Below are positions 53,720 through 62,930 of a stretch of 64,000 bases of DNA, one piece after another. Position 1 is the stretch's first letter; each line of letters begins with the position of its first letter. The position numbers were made by a program, and so were the translations under genes. The notes under the pieces were generated by a model, which worked only from the letters and a program-made list of their open reading frames with translations, had not been told where the DNA came from and searched no databases. The stretch is from Granulibacter bethesdensis CGDNIH1 (lineage in GTDB: Bacteria; Pseudomonadota; Alphaproteobacteria; Acetobacterales; Acetobacteraceae), in contig NC_008343.2 of NCBI RefSeq assembly GCF_000014285.2, positions 372,001 to 436,000 of the forward strand, given 5' to 3'.

Positions 53720-54250
53720 CTATGCCAGAGCGTAATCCGCTTCCACGGTGTAAACCGACTGTTCCTTGCCCAGTTGAGAACTGAACAGGGTGAAGTGCTC
53801 CACCGGGATGGGGTCGGTACGGAACAGATTATGGCTCTGGACATAGGAAGCCAGACGATTGTCTGCCGTGCCATCCAGGCGTGCCAGTGTGACATGGGGC
53901 ATGAAGCGGCGGCGTTCTGGGGGCAGGCCCACGCGCTGTAACCCGGTTTCGATCTTGTTCTGAAGATGGTCCAGCTGCGGATTCTTCTCCACGCCGACAT
54001 ACAGGGTGGAGCGTCCGGCCCGCTCGAAAATACCGATCCCTGTCAGCACCAGAGAGAAACCACGTGCCCGCAAGGTGGACAGGGCCAGATCAAGCTCATC
54101 GGCGCGATGGCCCGGTACGTCGCCGATGAAGCGCAGGGTCAGATGGTAATTTTCCGGTGAAATCCAGCGTGCCCCCGGCAGACCGTAGGCAATCCCGTAG
54201 AGTTCATCTTTCAGAATCCAGGGAAGATCAAGCCCGACAAACAGTCTCAT
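53720..54250 (-). CDS. thpR: RNA 2',3'-cyclic phosphodiesterase
   Basis: A LigT/ThpR two-histidine phosphoesterase of 176 residues. Two H-x-T motifs, NYHLTLRFIGDV and MPHVTLARL, form the active site, and MRLFVGLDLP is the typical start (ATG 54250). It hydrolyses 2',3'-cyclic phosphate ends, or ligates tRNA halves in vitro. It ends 58 bases beyond the longest possible start of the ArsR-like gene on the same strand. Confidence 0.94.
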   Translation of the reverse strand: MRLFVGLDLPWILKDELYGIAYGLPGARWISPENYHLTLRFIGDVPGHRADELDLALSTLRARGFSLVLTGIGIFERAGRSTLYVGVEKNPQLDHLQNKIETGLQRVGLPPERRRFMPHVTLARLDGTADNRLASYVQSHNLFRTDPIPVEHFTLFSSQLGKEQSVYTVEADYALA

Positions 54251-54536
54251 GGGTGCTCTCCCGGGGGAAGGGGTGGCGGGGGCAGCATGCGCGAGGCAAT
54301 CCGGCTGGCAGGACCAGAGTAACGCAGGACGGTGCCCGGTCACATCAGCCATGGTCAACCATGACGGATCATGGCCGGTTATTCATTTTCCATGCAGGGG
54401 GGCAGGCGGTCAAAGGCGTTTCTTTTACATCTTGTCATAAACGCAGAGCTTGATCGCTTTTTGCCCTGAAACAAGATAATGTGACATCAAGATCCATGGC
54501 CGGGCTTTGTTCCGACCGTCTACAGGAGAATCGTGT

Positions 54537-55310
54537 ATGGCCTTTCGTCCAGATAACAGCGTCCGCCCGGGCGTCTGGGGTGCCGCCGACACCGCATCCA
54601 TGGATGCCGGTCTGCGCGCCTACATGCTGCGTGTGTTCAACTGGATGGCATCAGGTGTCGCCCTGACAGGGATTGTGGCCTACGCCATTGCCCATACCAG
54701 CCTGATGAATGCGTTCTATCATCCGGTGATGACCGAGCAGGGTGTGAGCATTCAGCCCACGGCGCTGGCCTTCATCTCCATGATTTCGCCGCTGGCTTTC
54801 GTGCTGGTGCTGAGCTTCGGCATCAACCGCCTTAGCCTCGGTACAGTGCAGGCGCTGTTCTGGCTGCTCTGTGTCGCGATGGGCGCCAGCCTGACCAATA
54901 TCTTTCTGGTTTATACCAATGCCTCGATCGTGCAGACCTTCTTCGTGTCTGCGGCGACATTCGCGGCGATGAGCCTGTATGGTTACACCACGCGCTCCGA
55001 CCTGACCCGCTTCGGCAGTTTTCTGATGATGGGGCTGATCGGGATCGTCATTGCCTCGGTGGTCAATATGTTTGTCCATAGCGGCATGATGGGCTTTGTG
55101 ATCAGCGTGATTGGTGTGCTGGTGTTCACCGGGCTGACTGCCTACGACACCCAGCGTATCAAGGTGGATTATGCGCAGTTCGCCACTCAGGGAGGCAGCG
55201 ATTTTGCCGCTCGCCGTTCGGTGTTCGATGCGCTTCAGCTTTATCTGAACTTCATCAACCTGTTCATGATGCTGCTTCGCCTGCTGGGTAACCGCGCCAG
55301 CAACGACTGA
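54537..55310 (+). CDS. Bax inhibitor-1/YccA family membrane protein
   Basis: A 257-residue inner-membrane protein with seven hydrophobic helices. Family features include the start of helix 1 (LRAYMLRVFNWMASGVALTG) and the conserved FTGLTAYDTQRIK in the sixth loop with its Asp. ALQLYLNFINLFMMLLRLLG closes it. The start is ATG 54537, preceded by CAGGAGA. Such proteins act as pH-sensitive calcium leak channels or as partners of membrane proteases. A strong terminator follows. Confidence 0.95.
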   Translation: MAFRPDNSVRPGVWGAADTASMDAGLRAYMLRVFNWMASGVALTGIVAYAIAHTSLMNAFYHPVMTEQGVSIQPTALAFISMISPLAFVLVLSFGINRLSLGTVQALFWLLCVAMGASLTNIFLVYTNASIVQTFFVSAATFAAMSLYGYTTRSDLTRFGSFLMMGLIGIVIASVVNMFVHSGMMGFVISVIGVLVFTGLTAYDTQRIKVDYAQFATQGGSDFAARRSVFDALQLYLNFINLFMMLLRLLGNRASND

Positions 55311-55337
55311 TCCAACTTACTGTCAGTCCTGAATCAG

Positions 55338-55373
55338 AACCGGTCGGGAATTGCGTCCCGGCCGGTTTTTTTT
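55338..55373 (+). terminator. rho-independent terminator
   Basis: AACCGGTCGGGA pairs with TCCCGGCCGGTT (one G-U pair) around a six-base loop, followed by T residues. It lies between the convergent Bax-inhibitor and DsbA-like genes and could serve both. Confidence 0.92.
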
Positions 55374-55402
55374 GTGTCTGCTGGAGGAAGAAAAAATCCG
55401 GC

Positions 55403-56182
55403 TCAGCGGGCTGCCGGAGCGATGGCGTTTTCCAGCGTCGGCAGATCGACTGCACCGGGAAACAGCTTCGACCCGATGACATAGGCCGGTGTGCCTTCCA
55501 GCCCCAGCGAGCGCCCGAGAGCAATATTATCCGCCAGCCGCTTTTCGATGGCCGGGTCCTGCATGTCCTTGTGAAGTCTGTCGACATCCAGCCCCAGCGT
55601 GCGGGCCTGCCGGTCAATGTCCTCCTGCGTCAGGTCGGGAGAACCATGCATCAGGGCTGCCCGCAGCTGCACATAGCCACCCTGTTTCTGGGCTGCCAGC
55701 AAAGCACGGGAGCCGAGTTCACTTTTGGCGCCGAGAATCGGCATGTCTTTATAGACAACACGGAGTTCAGGATGTTTGCGGATCAGCTCATCCATGACCG
55801 GCACCATGCGGCGGCAATAGGGGCAGCGCACATCATAGAATTCTACGATCGAGGTGGACCCTTTCGGATTGCCCGCGACGGGATCGGCCGGATCGCTGGT
55901 CAGACGTGACGCATTGGCTGCAATGGCGCCTTCCCGGGCGGAGAGGGCGCGGCTGTTTTCATCCTGTTGCAGGGCGGTGATAGCGTCTTTCAGAATGGTC
56001 GGATCTTTGACCAGGGCCTGACGCAGGATGCTCACGATTTCTGCGCGTTGGGCCGGTGTGAAGGTTTCGCTGCGGGCGGCACCGGGCAGCAGCAGGCCGG
56101 CAAGGATGGGCAGGGCAAGCAGGCCATACCGCCGCAAAGACTGGCGCGAGGCATGGGAATAAAAGAGCGGAAGGCTGGACAT
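55403..56182 (-). CDS. DsbA-family periplasmic thiol-disulfide oxidoreductase
   Basis: A 259-residue exported thioredoxin-fold protein. A signal peptide (LALPILAGLLLPGAARS) ends near residue 38, and an N-terminal helical region of about 60 residues (FTPAQRAEIVSILRQALVKD) resembles the oligomerisation arm of ScsC and BdbD-like proteins. The active site CPYC is in YDVRCPYCRRMVPVMDE, and a cis-Pro loop appears in GTPAYVIGSKLFPG. It probably oxidises or isomerises exported disulfides. MxaF, MxaI and cytochrome cL elsewhere in the window have such bonds or thiols, so it is a plausible general helper. Confidence 0.93.
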   Translation of the reverse strand: MSSLPLFYSHASRQSLRRYGLLALPILAGLLLPGAARSETFTPAQRAEIVSILRQALVKDPTILKDAITALQQDENSRALSAREGAIAANASRLTSDPADPVAGNPKGSTSIVEFYDVRCPYCRRMVPVMDELIRKHPELRVVYKDMPILGAKSELGSRALLAAQKQGGYVQLRAALMHGSPDLTQEDIDRQARTLGLDVDRLHKDMQDPAIEKRLADNIALGRSLGLEGTPAYVIGSKLFPGAVDLPTLENAIAPAAR

Positions 56183-56489
56183 AAGGCTGTTTCCTGCACT
56201 GCTTTTCTGCCCGAAGCCGGGCGTGGCGGCCTATCGATTGGCCGTGATACGCAAGCTTTGGCGGATCGGGGCGGTAACGTCCAGTTACGGTCAGGTCAGG
56301 ATTGGCGGAGGAAAGCCGCAAGAGGGCAGACACAGGGGCAGACACGGGGGCAGGCCAAGGGGCAGACAGGCATGCGGTGCGACGTTATGATCCCGCTCCG
56401 CGTTGCCCGCAGCGGGAAGCTGTTTTAAGCCTTGACTGATTGCGGCATCATAGCGGTGCCGCCGAATCAATCATGAGGGGTCGCAGCCT

Positions 56490-57935
56490 GTGAATTCCGC
56501 CCGGATACGATGGACACACCGCCTGCGGCTACGGTGGACACACCGCCTGCGGCAGGGTGTCGCATTGTCGGCCGCCCTGATGATGGCAGGCTGCTCGACA
56601 GTCAGCGGCATGAGCGATCTCGTGTTCGGCTCCGACAAGCCTGTCGGTCCCCAACCGGGTTATATCAAGGGTTTTGTTGGCGGAGTGGCCGCTGATGAGC
56701 CGCGCGCGGCCCTGGTGGCGCGCGATGTGCTGTCTTCTGGCGGGAATGCGGCCGATGCGGCGGTGGCGCTGGCCATGATGCTGACGGTTACGCTGCCATC
56801 CCGTGCGTCGCTGGGCGGGGGCGGTGCCTGTCTGGCCTATCGCCCTGATGGCAAGGGAGGGCTGAAGGAACCGCAGGCAATCATGTTCCTGCCGCAGCCC
56901 GCATCGCAGATCGGCGGTTCTTCCCGTCCGGCGGCGATTCCAGCCATGGCGCAGGGCTTTCAGCTTCTCAACAGCCGTTTCGGCAGCAAGAGTTTTCGCA
57001 GTCTGGTGTTGAAAGCTGAAGAAACGGCCCGGTTCGGCTTTCCTGTTTCAGCGGCGTTGGCGGCGGATTTTCAAGTGGTTGGCGGGGCTTTGCTGGAAGA
57101 TGCCGGCAGCCGTGCGGTGTTCGGTACCAATGGCTGGCTGCCCGGTATCGGCGATCAGCTGGTTCAGCCCGAACTGGCCAACAGCCTGTTACGGCTGCGT
57201 GGGTTTGGCGATCAGAGTTATGAAGCGGCCATTGAAGCTGCTGCTCCGAAGCTTGGCCTGAGACTGACGATCGACGCATCACAGGCCAAACTCGTGCCTC
57301 CGGTGGTGGTGCGGGCAGGGCGGGACAATGTCGCTTTTCTGCCGCCGCCTGCCGATGGCGGGATCGCTGCTGCCGCTGCGTTCAAGCTGTTGCAATCTGA
57401 TCCGGGTCAGTGGCGCCGGGCGCAACAGCGTGCGGAAGCGGCAGCTTCCGCATGGCGGAGTGGTCATGCCTCGGTGGAAGGTGTTCTGAACGGGGCTGGC
57501 AGCAGCCGTGCCCTGCCGCCTCTGCCGGCCTCAACCAGTTTTGTGACCATGGATCGGGATGGCAATGCGGTTTCCTGTGCCCTGACGATGAATAATCTGT
57601 TCGGGAATGGGGAAGTCCTGCCGGGAACCGGTATTCTGCTCGCCGCTTCGCCTGATCGTGGTCCGCAGCCGCTGTTGTCGGCGGCGCTGGCATGGAATCC
57701 TGCGAAAGACGCCTTTCGTGCGGCTACGGCGGGATCTGGTCAGGAAGGCGCCCCGCTCGCCGCTGGTGCCGCGATGGCCAATGCCCTGCGCAGCCGTGAA
57801 GCCATTGCGACAAAACTGCCGGAACCGACGCGGATGAATGCCATTGGCTGTGCCGGCTATCTGCCAGGCAGTAGTGGAAGCTGTGGCTGGGTGACCGATC
57901 CCAAAGGGGCGGGAGTCGCCTTGGGAGCACGCTGA
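56490..57935 (+). CDS. gamma-glutamyltransferase-family lipoprotein, shortened
   Basis: A 481-residue protein. A lipobox MMAGC lies near residue 35 after a basic, duplicated leader (see the repeat at 56508-56555). GGNAADAAVALAMMLTVT and LGGGGACLAYRP are typical of gamma-glutamyltransferase large subunits. A candidate self-cleavage Thr lies in STSFVTMDRDGNAVS, followed by MNNLFGNGEVLPGTGILL. The usual SSMSPT and GSPGG motifs and about the last 80-100 residues are not recognisable, so catalysis is uncertain. The start is GTG 56490, overlapping the stop of a six-codon leader ORF. Its stop overlaps the next gene (TGATG). Confidence 0.72.
   Translation: MNSARIRWTHRLRLRWTHRLRQGVALSAALMMAGCSTVSGMSDLVFGSDKPVGPQPGYIKGFVGGVAADEPRAALVARDVLSSGGNAADAAVALAMMLTVTLPSRASLGGGGACLAYRPDGKGGLKEPQAIMFLPQPASQIGGSSRPAAIPAMAQGFQLLNSRFGSKSFRSLVLKAEETARFGFPVSAALAADFQVVGGALLEDAGSRAVFGTNGWLPGIGDQLVQPELANSLLRLRGFGDQSYEAAIEAAAPKLGLRLTIDASQAKLVPPVVVRAGRDNVAFLPPPADGGIAAAAAFKLLQSDPGQWRRAQQRAEAAASAWRSGHASVEGVLNGAGSSRALPPLPASTSFVTMDRDGNAVSCALTMNNLFGNGEVLPGTGILLAASPDRGPQPLLSAALAWNPAKDAFRAATAGSGQEGAPLAAGAAMANALRSREAIATKLPEPTRMNAIGCAGYLPGSSGSCGWVTDPKGAGVALGAR
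56508..56555 (+). repeat. tandem 24-bp in-frame duplication
   Basis: Two adjacent 24-base units (56508-56531 and 56532-56555) share 21 of 24 bases and encode RWTHRLR twice, in the basic N-region of the gamma-glutamyltransferase-like lipoprotein signal. Confidence 0.85.
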
Positions 57936-59095
57936 TGGCCCTGAAAATCGGGCGGGGTGGTTTGACCCCTCCTTTCATCGTCATGGATGTGATTTCAGCT
58001 GCCAATGCGCGGGCGCAGTCTCTGCCCCCCGGAATGCCGGGAGTGATCCGTATGGAGGTTGGTCAACCCTCCACCGGCGCCCCTGCCGGAGCGATCGAGG
58101 CCGCGAAGCAGGCGCTGGGGAGTGGTGATCCGCTCGGCTATACCGAAGCGTTCGGCCTGCCGGTGCTGAGGGAGCGTATCGCTGCGCATATTCGTGACTG
58201 GTATGACATTGAGGTGCCTGTTTCCCGTATTGCGGTCACGGTTGGTGCTTCCGGTGCTTTCCCGCTGGCTTTTCTGGCTGCGTTCAATCCGGGGGATCGG
58301 GTGGCATTGGCGGCACCCTATTATCCACCTTATCTCAATATCCTGAAGGCGCTGGGGCTGGAGCCGGTTGTTATCGAAACCGGACCTGATACACGCTATC
58401 AGCCCGATCTTGCGGCGCTTGAAGCGCTCGATCCACGCCCTGATGGGCTGATCATCGCCAGCCCCTGCAATCCGGCGGGAACAATGCTGCTGCCGGATGA
58501 GCTTAAAGCGCTGGCGGAGTGGTGTGAGCGGGAAGGGGTCAGATTGATCTCGGACGAGATCTATCACGGGCTGCAATATGAGACGCCGCTTTCGACCGCC
58601 TCGGCTTTTTCATCCTCTGCGATCGTCATCAACAGTTTCAGCAAATATTTCAGTATGACCGGATGGCGGGTCGGCTGGATGGTGCTGCCGGAGGATCTGG
58701 TTCGTCCGGTGGAACGCCTGGCGCAGAATCTGTTCATCAGCGCGCCGCATATCAGCCAGCGTGCAGCTCTGGCGGCGTTCGACTGTACGGCAGAGCTGGA
58801 AGCGAATCTCGACCGCTTTCGCTGCAACCGGTTGGAACTTCTGGCCAATCTGCCCCGCTGCGGTTTTGCCCGGCTGTCGCAGGCACAGGGGGCTTTCTAC
58901 ATCTATGCCGATATTTCAGGCCGGACCGGGGACAGCGCTGCCTTCTGCACCCGTATGCTGGATGAGCTCGGCATTGCTGTCACACCGGGACTCGATTTCG
59001 ACGCTGCGCGCGGGCATCGTACGATGCGCTTCAGCTATTGCGGTGCGGAAAGCGATGTCAAAGAGGCTGTGGAGCGACTCTCCGGCTGGCGCTGA
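57935..59095 (+). CDS. pyridoxal phosphate aminotransferase (class I/II)
   Basis: A 386-residue fold-type I aminotransferase. The PLP Lys237 is in SFSKYFSMTGWRVGW. The ASPCNPAGTMLLPDEL motif, ISDEIYHGLQYE and the final RFSYCGAE (seen as MRFSYCG) supply the other cofactor and substrate contacts. It resembles aspartate/aromatic aminotransferases of the AspC/PatA-like type; the donor and acceptor are not determinable. The ATG overlaps the stop of the gamma-glutamyltransferase-like gene, so the two are co-translated and may share a glutamate- or peptide-related task. Confidence 0.92.
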   Translation: MALKIGRGGLTPPFIVMDVISAANARAQSLPPGMPGVIRMEVGQPSTGAPAGAIEAAKQALGSGDPLGYTEAFGLPVLRERIAAHIRDWYDIEVPVSRIAVTVGASGAFPLAFLAAFNPGDRVALAAPYYPPYLNILKALGLEPVVIETGPDTRYQPDLAALEALDPRPDGLIIASPCNPAGTMLLPDELKALAEWCEREGVRLISDEIYHGLQYETPLSTASAFSSSAIVINSFSKYFSMTGWRVGWMVLPEDLVRPVERLAQNLFISAPHISQRAALAAFDCTAELEANLDRFRCNRLELLANLPRCGFARLSQAQGAFYIYADISGRTGDSAAFCTRMLDELGIAVTPGLDFDAARGHRTMRFSYCGAESDVKEAVERLSGWR

Positions 59096-59113
59096 TCCTG
59101 AAAGACTGGCGGA

Positions 59114-59620
59114 TCAGGGAAGCTTGATGATCTTGTGATAGCCGCGTCCGAAATAGATCAGCCCTTCATGGGATGGGCCAGTACGAATGCCCTCTACTTC
59201 ACAGAAAAACACGGTGTGGGTGCCGACATCCGTAGCCTGCGCAATGCGGCAGTCAAAGGAAACGACCGCCCCGTCCAGCACCGGCGCGCCGGTTGCCAGA
59301 GTGGTCCATTCGGCCTGTGCAAAGGCATCATCGGCTGCATGATCGGAGGATGCAAAAAGATTGGACAGTGCTTCCTGATGCGCAGACAGCACGTTGACGC
59401 ACAAAATACCGTTCCGGGCGAAAGTGGCATGACGCTGGCTGGAGCGGTTCATACAGACCAGCAGGGTCGGCGGATCATCCGTTACACTGCACACGGCGGA
59501 GGCGGTAAAGCCGCACCGCTCCTGCCTTTGCCCGGGGCGCGATGGAGAGGCTGTCGTGATGACGTTGACGGCTGCACCCAGCCGGGCCATCGCGTCCCGG
59601 TATTCCTGTCTGGATACCAT
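59114..59620 (-). CDS. flavin reductase-family protein
   Basis: A 168-residue FMN-binding split-barrel protein. GAAVNVITTASPSRPGQ, CGFTASAVCSVTDDPPTLLV and CMNRSSQRHATFARNGILCV are typical of the RutF/HpaC flavin reductases that supply reduced flavin to a monooxygenase. FFCEVEGIRTG and the ending GRGYHKIIKLP fit too. No monooxygenase partner is nearby, so its role remains open. It converges on the aminotransferase gene. Confidence 0.9.
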   Translation of the reverse strand: MVSRQEYRDAMARLGAAVNVITTASPSRPGQRQERCGFTASAVCSVTDDPPTLLVCMNRSSQRHATFARNGILCVNVLSAHQEALSNLFASSDHAADDAFAQAEWTTLATGAPVLDGAVVSFDCRIAQATDVGTHTVFFCEVEGIRTGPSHEGLIYFGRGYHKIIKLP

Positions 59621-59971
59621 GATTGATCTGATCCTGCCTGATACGCTTCCGGTTTGAAGACCGGGAGATAATTGAAACCGTTATCACGCGGAGTTTGGCG
59701 TGACATACGATCCTGCCATGTGAGTTAAGCCGCGGGGCGGCCTTTTTCCAAGAGACGCGGTCGCAATTTCTGCCATGCAGGCGGAGCACGTTTGGTTACG
59801 GTATCAATCTGTATGAACAGGGTTTCACCCTGCCGCTTTGTTCCTGTCACGTGTTGTGGTGCATAGAAGAGACACACAAGATTTTTCGGCGCCGGATTGG
59901 CCGGAAAACGACATTGTCAAGCTGATCTTTGTTCACTGTCATCTTTCGGTCACACAAAAAGGATTCGCTGT
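59621..59971. other. intergenic region upstream of the Do-type protease
   Basis: About 350 bases between divergent genes with no convincing coding content. It contains a six-base-pair hairpin with a three-base loop (59818-59832, CAGGGT/ACCCTG). The protease ribosome-binding site AAAAAGGA ends about nine bases before the ATG at 59972. Promoters for both genes must lie here, but I cannot place them securely. Confidence 0.5.
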
Positions 59972-61534
59972 ATGTCTCTTCGTCAGGATCAACCTGAAAT
60001 CCATGTGGCACCCGATTATTCGGCTTCGGCCACCATTCTGCACCATGCCCCGCGTCGCGCCCGCATGTTCCTGGCGGCGGCGCTGCTGGCTGCCACGGCA
60101 TTGACCGGCTATGGCATTGAGCATGTTACCCAGGCTGAAGAATTGACGAAATCGGTTCCTGCTGCCGCACCGATCGGTGATTTCTCTGCTCTGGTGCAGC
60201 ATGTCCGTCCTGCCGTTGTCTCTATTACCGTGAAAATGGTGCCGCGTCAGGTCGCACAGGACATGCCGGGCGGAGTGCCGCTTCCCTTCGGGATGCCGGG
60301 CGCTGGTCCGGGTGCTGAAGAGGGTGGACAGCCTGCCCCCCGTATGGCGGAGGCGCGTGGGTCCGGGTTCATTATCGATGCCAATGGTACGATCGTCACC
60401 AACAACCATGTCGTGAAAGACGCGAAAACCGTCTCCGTGACTCTGGATGACGGGACGGAGCTTCCCGCTACGATCGTCGGTCGTGACCCGCGTACTGATC
60501 TGGCGGTGTTGAAAGTCTCGGCTGGTCATCCGCTGCCGTATATCGAGCTGGGTGACAGCGACCATGTTCTGCCGGGGCAATGGGTGGTGGCGGTCGGTAA
60601 TCCGTTCGGGTTGGGCGGTACGGTGACGGCCGGGATTGTCTCTGCGCGGGGACGGGATATCGGCTCAGGCCCCTATGACGACTACATTCAGGTTGATGCG
60701 CCGATCAATCAGGGTAACTCGGGCGGCCCGCTGTTTTCTCAGGATGGCAAGGTGATCGGCGTGAATACGGCGATTTTCTCACCGACCGGTGGCAGTGTGG
60801 GTATCGGCTTTGCCATTCCTTCCAGCATTGTTCGCAATGTGGTCAGCCAGCTTGAGAGTGGTGGCAAGGTCACGCGCGGTTTTATCGGGGTGACGGCCCA
60901 GCAGGTGGACAAGGATATGGCGGCAGCGCTGAATCTGCCGCTGGCGAAGGAAGGATCACCTAAAGGGGCATTGATTTCCTCCATTGAGGAGAACAGCCCT
61001 GCTTTCAAAGCCAGCCTGCGTCCGGGTGATGTGGTGCAGACTGTGAATGGTCAGGTTGTCGGCTCGCCGCGGGATCTGGCGCTGAAAGTCTCCTCCCTGA
61101 AGCCGGGCAGTAATGCGACGCTTTCTGTGGTGCATGACGGTACGGCGCGGGATGTCGCGGTGACCATCGGTGCCATGCCGTCCACGGAAACCGCCAGTCT
61201 TCAGAGTGGCACCGGTGCAGAAAGCGGGCAGGGCCGGATTGGTGTGGCGTTGCAGCCGCTGACGCCGGAGCTGCGCAACGAGCTTGAAATCCCCGCTGAG
61301 ATCAAGGGAGCGGTGATCGCCAATGTGCAACCGGGATCGGCTGCCGAGCAGGCCGGGATCAAGGCCGGCGATGTGTTGGTAGGCGTCAATACGACAAGCG
61401 TGACCAGCCCGTCGCAGGCGGCTTCCGCCATTCACGCGGCCAGCAAGCGTAACACAGTGGCGCTGCGTATTCTGCGGAATGGCCAGATCGGCTTTGTCGG
61501 GGTGAATCTGAAGGGCGATACCAACGACGGATGA
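59972..61534 (+). CDS. Do-type serine endoprotease (DegP/HtrA family)
   Basis: A periplasmic protease and chaperone of 520 residues. An N-terminal anchor or signal (about 31-50, RMFLAAALLAATALTGYGIE) precedes a trypsin-like domain with catalytic His146 (NNHVVKD), Asp176 (RTDLAVLK) and Ser250 (GNSGGPL). Two PDZ domains follow (GFIGVTAQQV and GRIGVALQPL starts). The start is ATG 59972 with AAGGA upstream. It would degrade misfolded envelope proteins. A hairpin follows the stop. Confidence 0.95.
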   Translation: MSLRQDQPEIHVAPDYSASATILHHAPRRARMFLAAALLAATALTGYGIEHVTQAEELTKSVPAAAPIGDFSALVQHVRPAVVSITVKMVPRQVAQDMPGGVPLPFGMPGAGPGAEEGGQPAPRMAEARGSGFIIDANGTIVTNNHVVKDAKTVSVTLDDGTELPATIVGRDPRTDLAVLKVSAGHPLPYIELGDSDHVLPGQWVVAVGNPFGLGGTVTAGIVSARGRDIGSGPYDDYIQVDAPINQGNSGGPLFSQDGKVIGVNTAIFSPTGGSVGIGFAIPSSIVRNVVSQLESGGKVTRGFIGVTAQQVDKDMAAALNLPLAKEGSPKGALISSIEENSPAFKASLRPGDVVQTVNGQVVGSPRDLALKVSSLKPGSNATLSVVHDGTARDVAVTIGAMPSTETASLQSGTGAESGQGRIGVALQPLTPELRNELEIPAEIKGAVIANVQPGSAAEQAGIKAGDVLVGVNTTSVTSPSQAASAIHAASKRNTVALRILRNGQIGFVGVNLKGDTNDG

Positions 61535-61545
61535 GTAGATAGGAA

Positions 61546-61570
61546 GGATGGCCGATTATTCTGGCCATCC
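61546..61570 (+). terminator. hairpin after the Do-type protease
   Basis: GGATGGCC (61546-61553) pairs perfectly with GGCCATCC (61563-61570) around a nine-base AT-rich loop, 12 bases after the stop. Little T-run follows, so termination is likely but not certain. It could also serve the convergent rlmB gene. Confidence 0.65.
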
Positions 61571-61604
61571 CTCTGTCAGTGATCGCTTGTTCAGCCGGAG
61601 CGGA

Positions 61605-62930
61605 TCATCCGTTCCGGCTGATTTCGTACAGAGCGATGGCGGTGGCGACGGAGACATTCAGGCTCTCCATCCCCTCGGCCATGGCGAGGGATACGATTTC
61701 ATCGCAGCTCTCCCGCGTCAGGCGACGCAGCCCGTCCCCTTCCGCACCCATCACCAGCGCCACGCGGCGCTTGCCCAGTGCCGGGCCGGATAAGGGGGCG
61801 CCTTCCGCATCGAGACCGACCACCCATAGATCGGCGGCTTTCAGGGCCGCGAGGGTACGGGCGATGTTGACCACGCGCAGCATCGGCAGCCGGTCCAGCG
61901 CACCGGACGCAGCCTTGGCCATGGTGCCGCTTTCTTCCGGAGCGTTCCGGTCCTGCACGATGACGCAGCAGGCCTGAAAAGCGGCGGCAGAGCGGAGAAT
62001 GGCGCCGACATTGCGAGGATCGCTGACCTGATCCAGCACCAGAACCGGGCCGGGACGCTGCGCCAGAATCTCACCCAGCGGCGGGGAGGGCAGCTTGTCC
62101 GCCAGCAGGGCAATGCCCTGATGCACCGATTCGGTACCGAGCAACTGATCCATATGGGCGCGTTCCGTGCGCTCCGCTACCAGTGCCCAGGGTGGTGGCA
62201 GGCGCTCGGCAAGGGTTGCCTCGGCCTCTTCGGTCAGCAGCAGACGACGGAGACGACGGGCCGGATTACGCAGAGCGGCCTCAACCGCGTGCAGGCCATG
62301 CAGCCACACCGCGCCCACCGGAGCCTGCAATGCCCGTCCGCCGGAGCGGGAAGGACGCTCTGCAGCCGGTTGCGCCTGCGCGGTGGTGTCCGATCTGGAA
62401 TGGTCGGAACGCGGGCGGCGCTCGGCATGCTCATCGGAGCGGTTGGCTCCATCACGCGGACGGAAAGAGCGTCCTCCTGACGGTCGTTCGCCGCCCTGCC
62501 GATGGCGGGTGGGGCGTTCCGTGCGTTCCCCGAAACTCTGCTCCTCCCTGGGAGCCTCGAAACGTGGACGCCGTTCCGTGCGCTCGCTGGAGTGATGGCC
62601 AGATCGGGGGGCTCCATCATGGGAACGAAAAGAGGGCTTGCCGCCTGCCGGGCGTTCTCCGCCCTGATAGGAGGGGCGCTCCCCACGCTCGGCGAATCGC
62701 TGTTCACGCGTGGGCCTGTTGCCCTCGAAGTGCTGCTTGTCGGAGCGTGAGCGGTATTCCCCGCCCTGTTCGCTGCGTGCGGTCCCCTCACGGGATCGGA
62801 AGGATTTTCCTCCCGATGGACGGGCACCGCCGCTCTGATCGCTGCTGGAGCGTCCTGAGCGGGAAAAACCGCCGGAGGATGCGTTTTTTGTGGGCCGACC
62901 ACGGCCCGTATGTTTTGAAGGTGGCTTCAT
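61605..62930 (-). CDS. rlmB: 23S rRNA 2'-O-methyltransferase RlmB with long disordered N-extension
   Basis: A SPOUT/TrmH-family rRNA methyltransferase, homologous to RlmB (Gm2251). The catalytic C-terminal 240 residues contain the substrate-binding domain start VWLHGLHAVEAALRNPAR, then VLDQVSDPRNVGAILRSAAA, MGAEGDGLRRL and SLNVSVATAIALYE, which form the knotted S-adenosylmethionine site. The first 200 residues are instead an Arg-, Ser-, Gly- and Glu-rich low-complexity tail with repeated RPSGG, SFR and GERP elements. That tail is absent from typical RlmB (about 245 residues). It may bind rRNA or drive association. Confidence 0.93.
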   Translation of the reverse strand: MKPPSKHTGRGRPTKNASSGGFSRSGRSSSDQSGGARPSGGKSFRSREGTARSEQGGEYRSRSDKQHFEGNRPTREQRFAERGERPSYQGGERPAGGKPSFRSHDGAPRSGHHSSERTERRPRFEAPREEQSFGERTERPTRHRQGGERPSGGRSFRPRDGANRSDEHAERRPRSDHSRSDTTAQAQPAAERPSRSGGRALQAPVGAVWLHGLHAVEAALRNPARRLRRLLLTEEAEATLAERLPPPWALVAERTERAHMDQLLGTESVHQGIALLADKLPSPPLGEILAQRPGPVLVLDQVSDPRNVGAILRSAAAFQACCVIVQDRNAPEESGTMAKAASGALDRLPMLRVVNIARTLAALKAADLWVVGLDAEGAPLSGPALGKRRVALVMGAEGDGLRRLTRESCDEIVSLAMAEGMESLNVSVATAIALYEISRNG

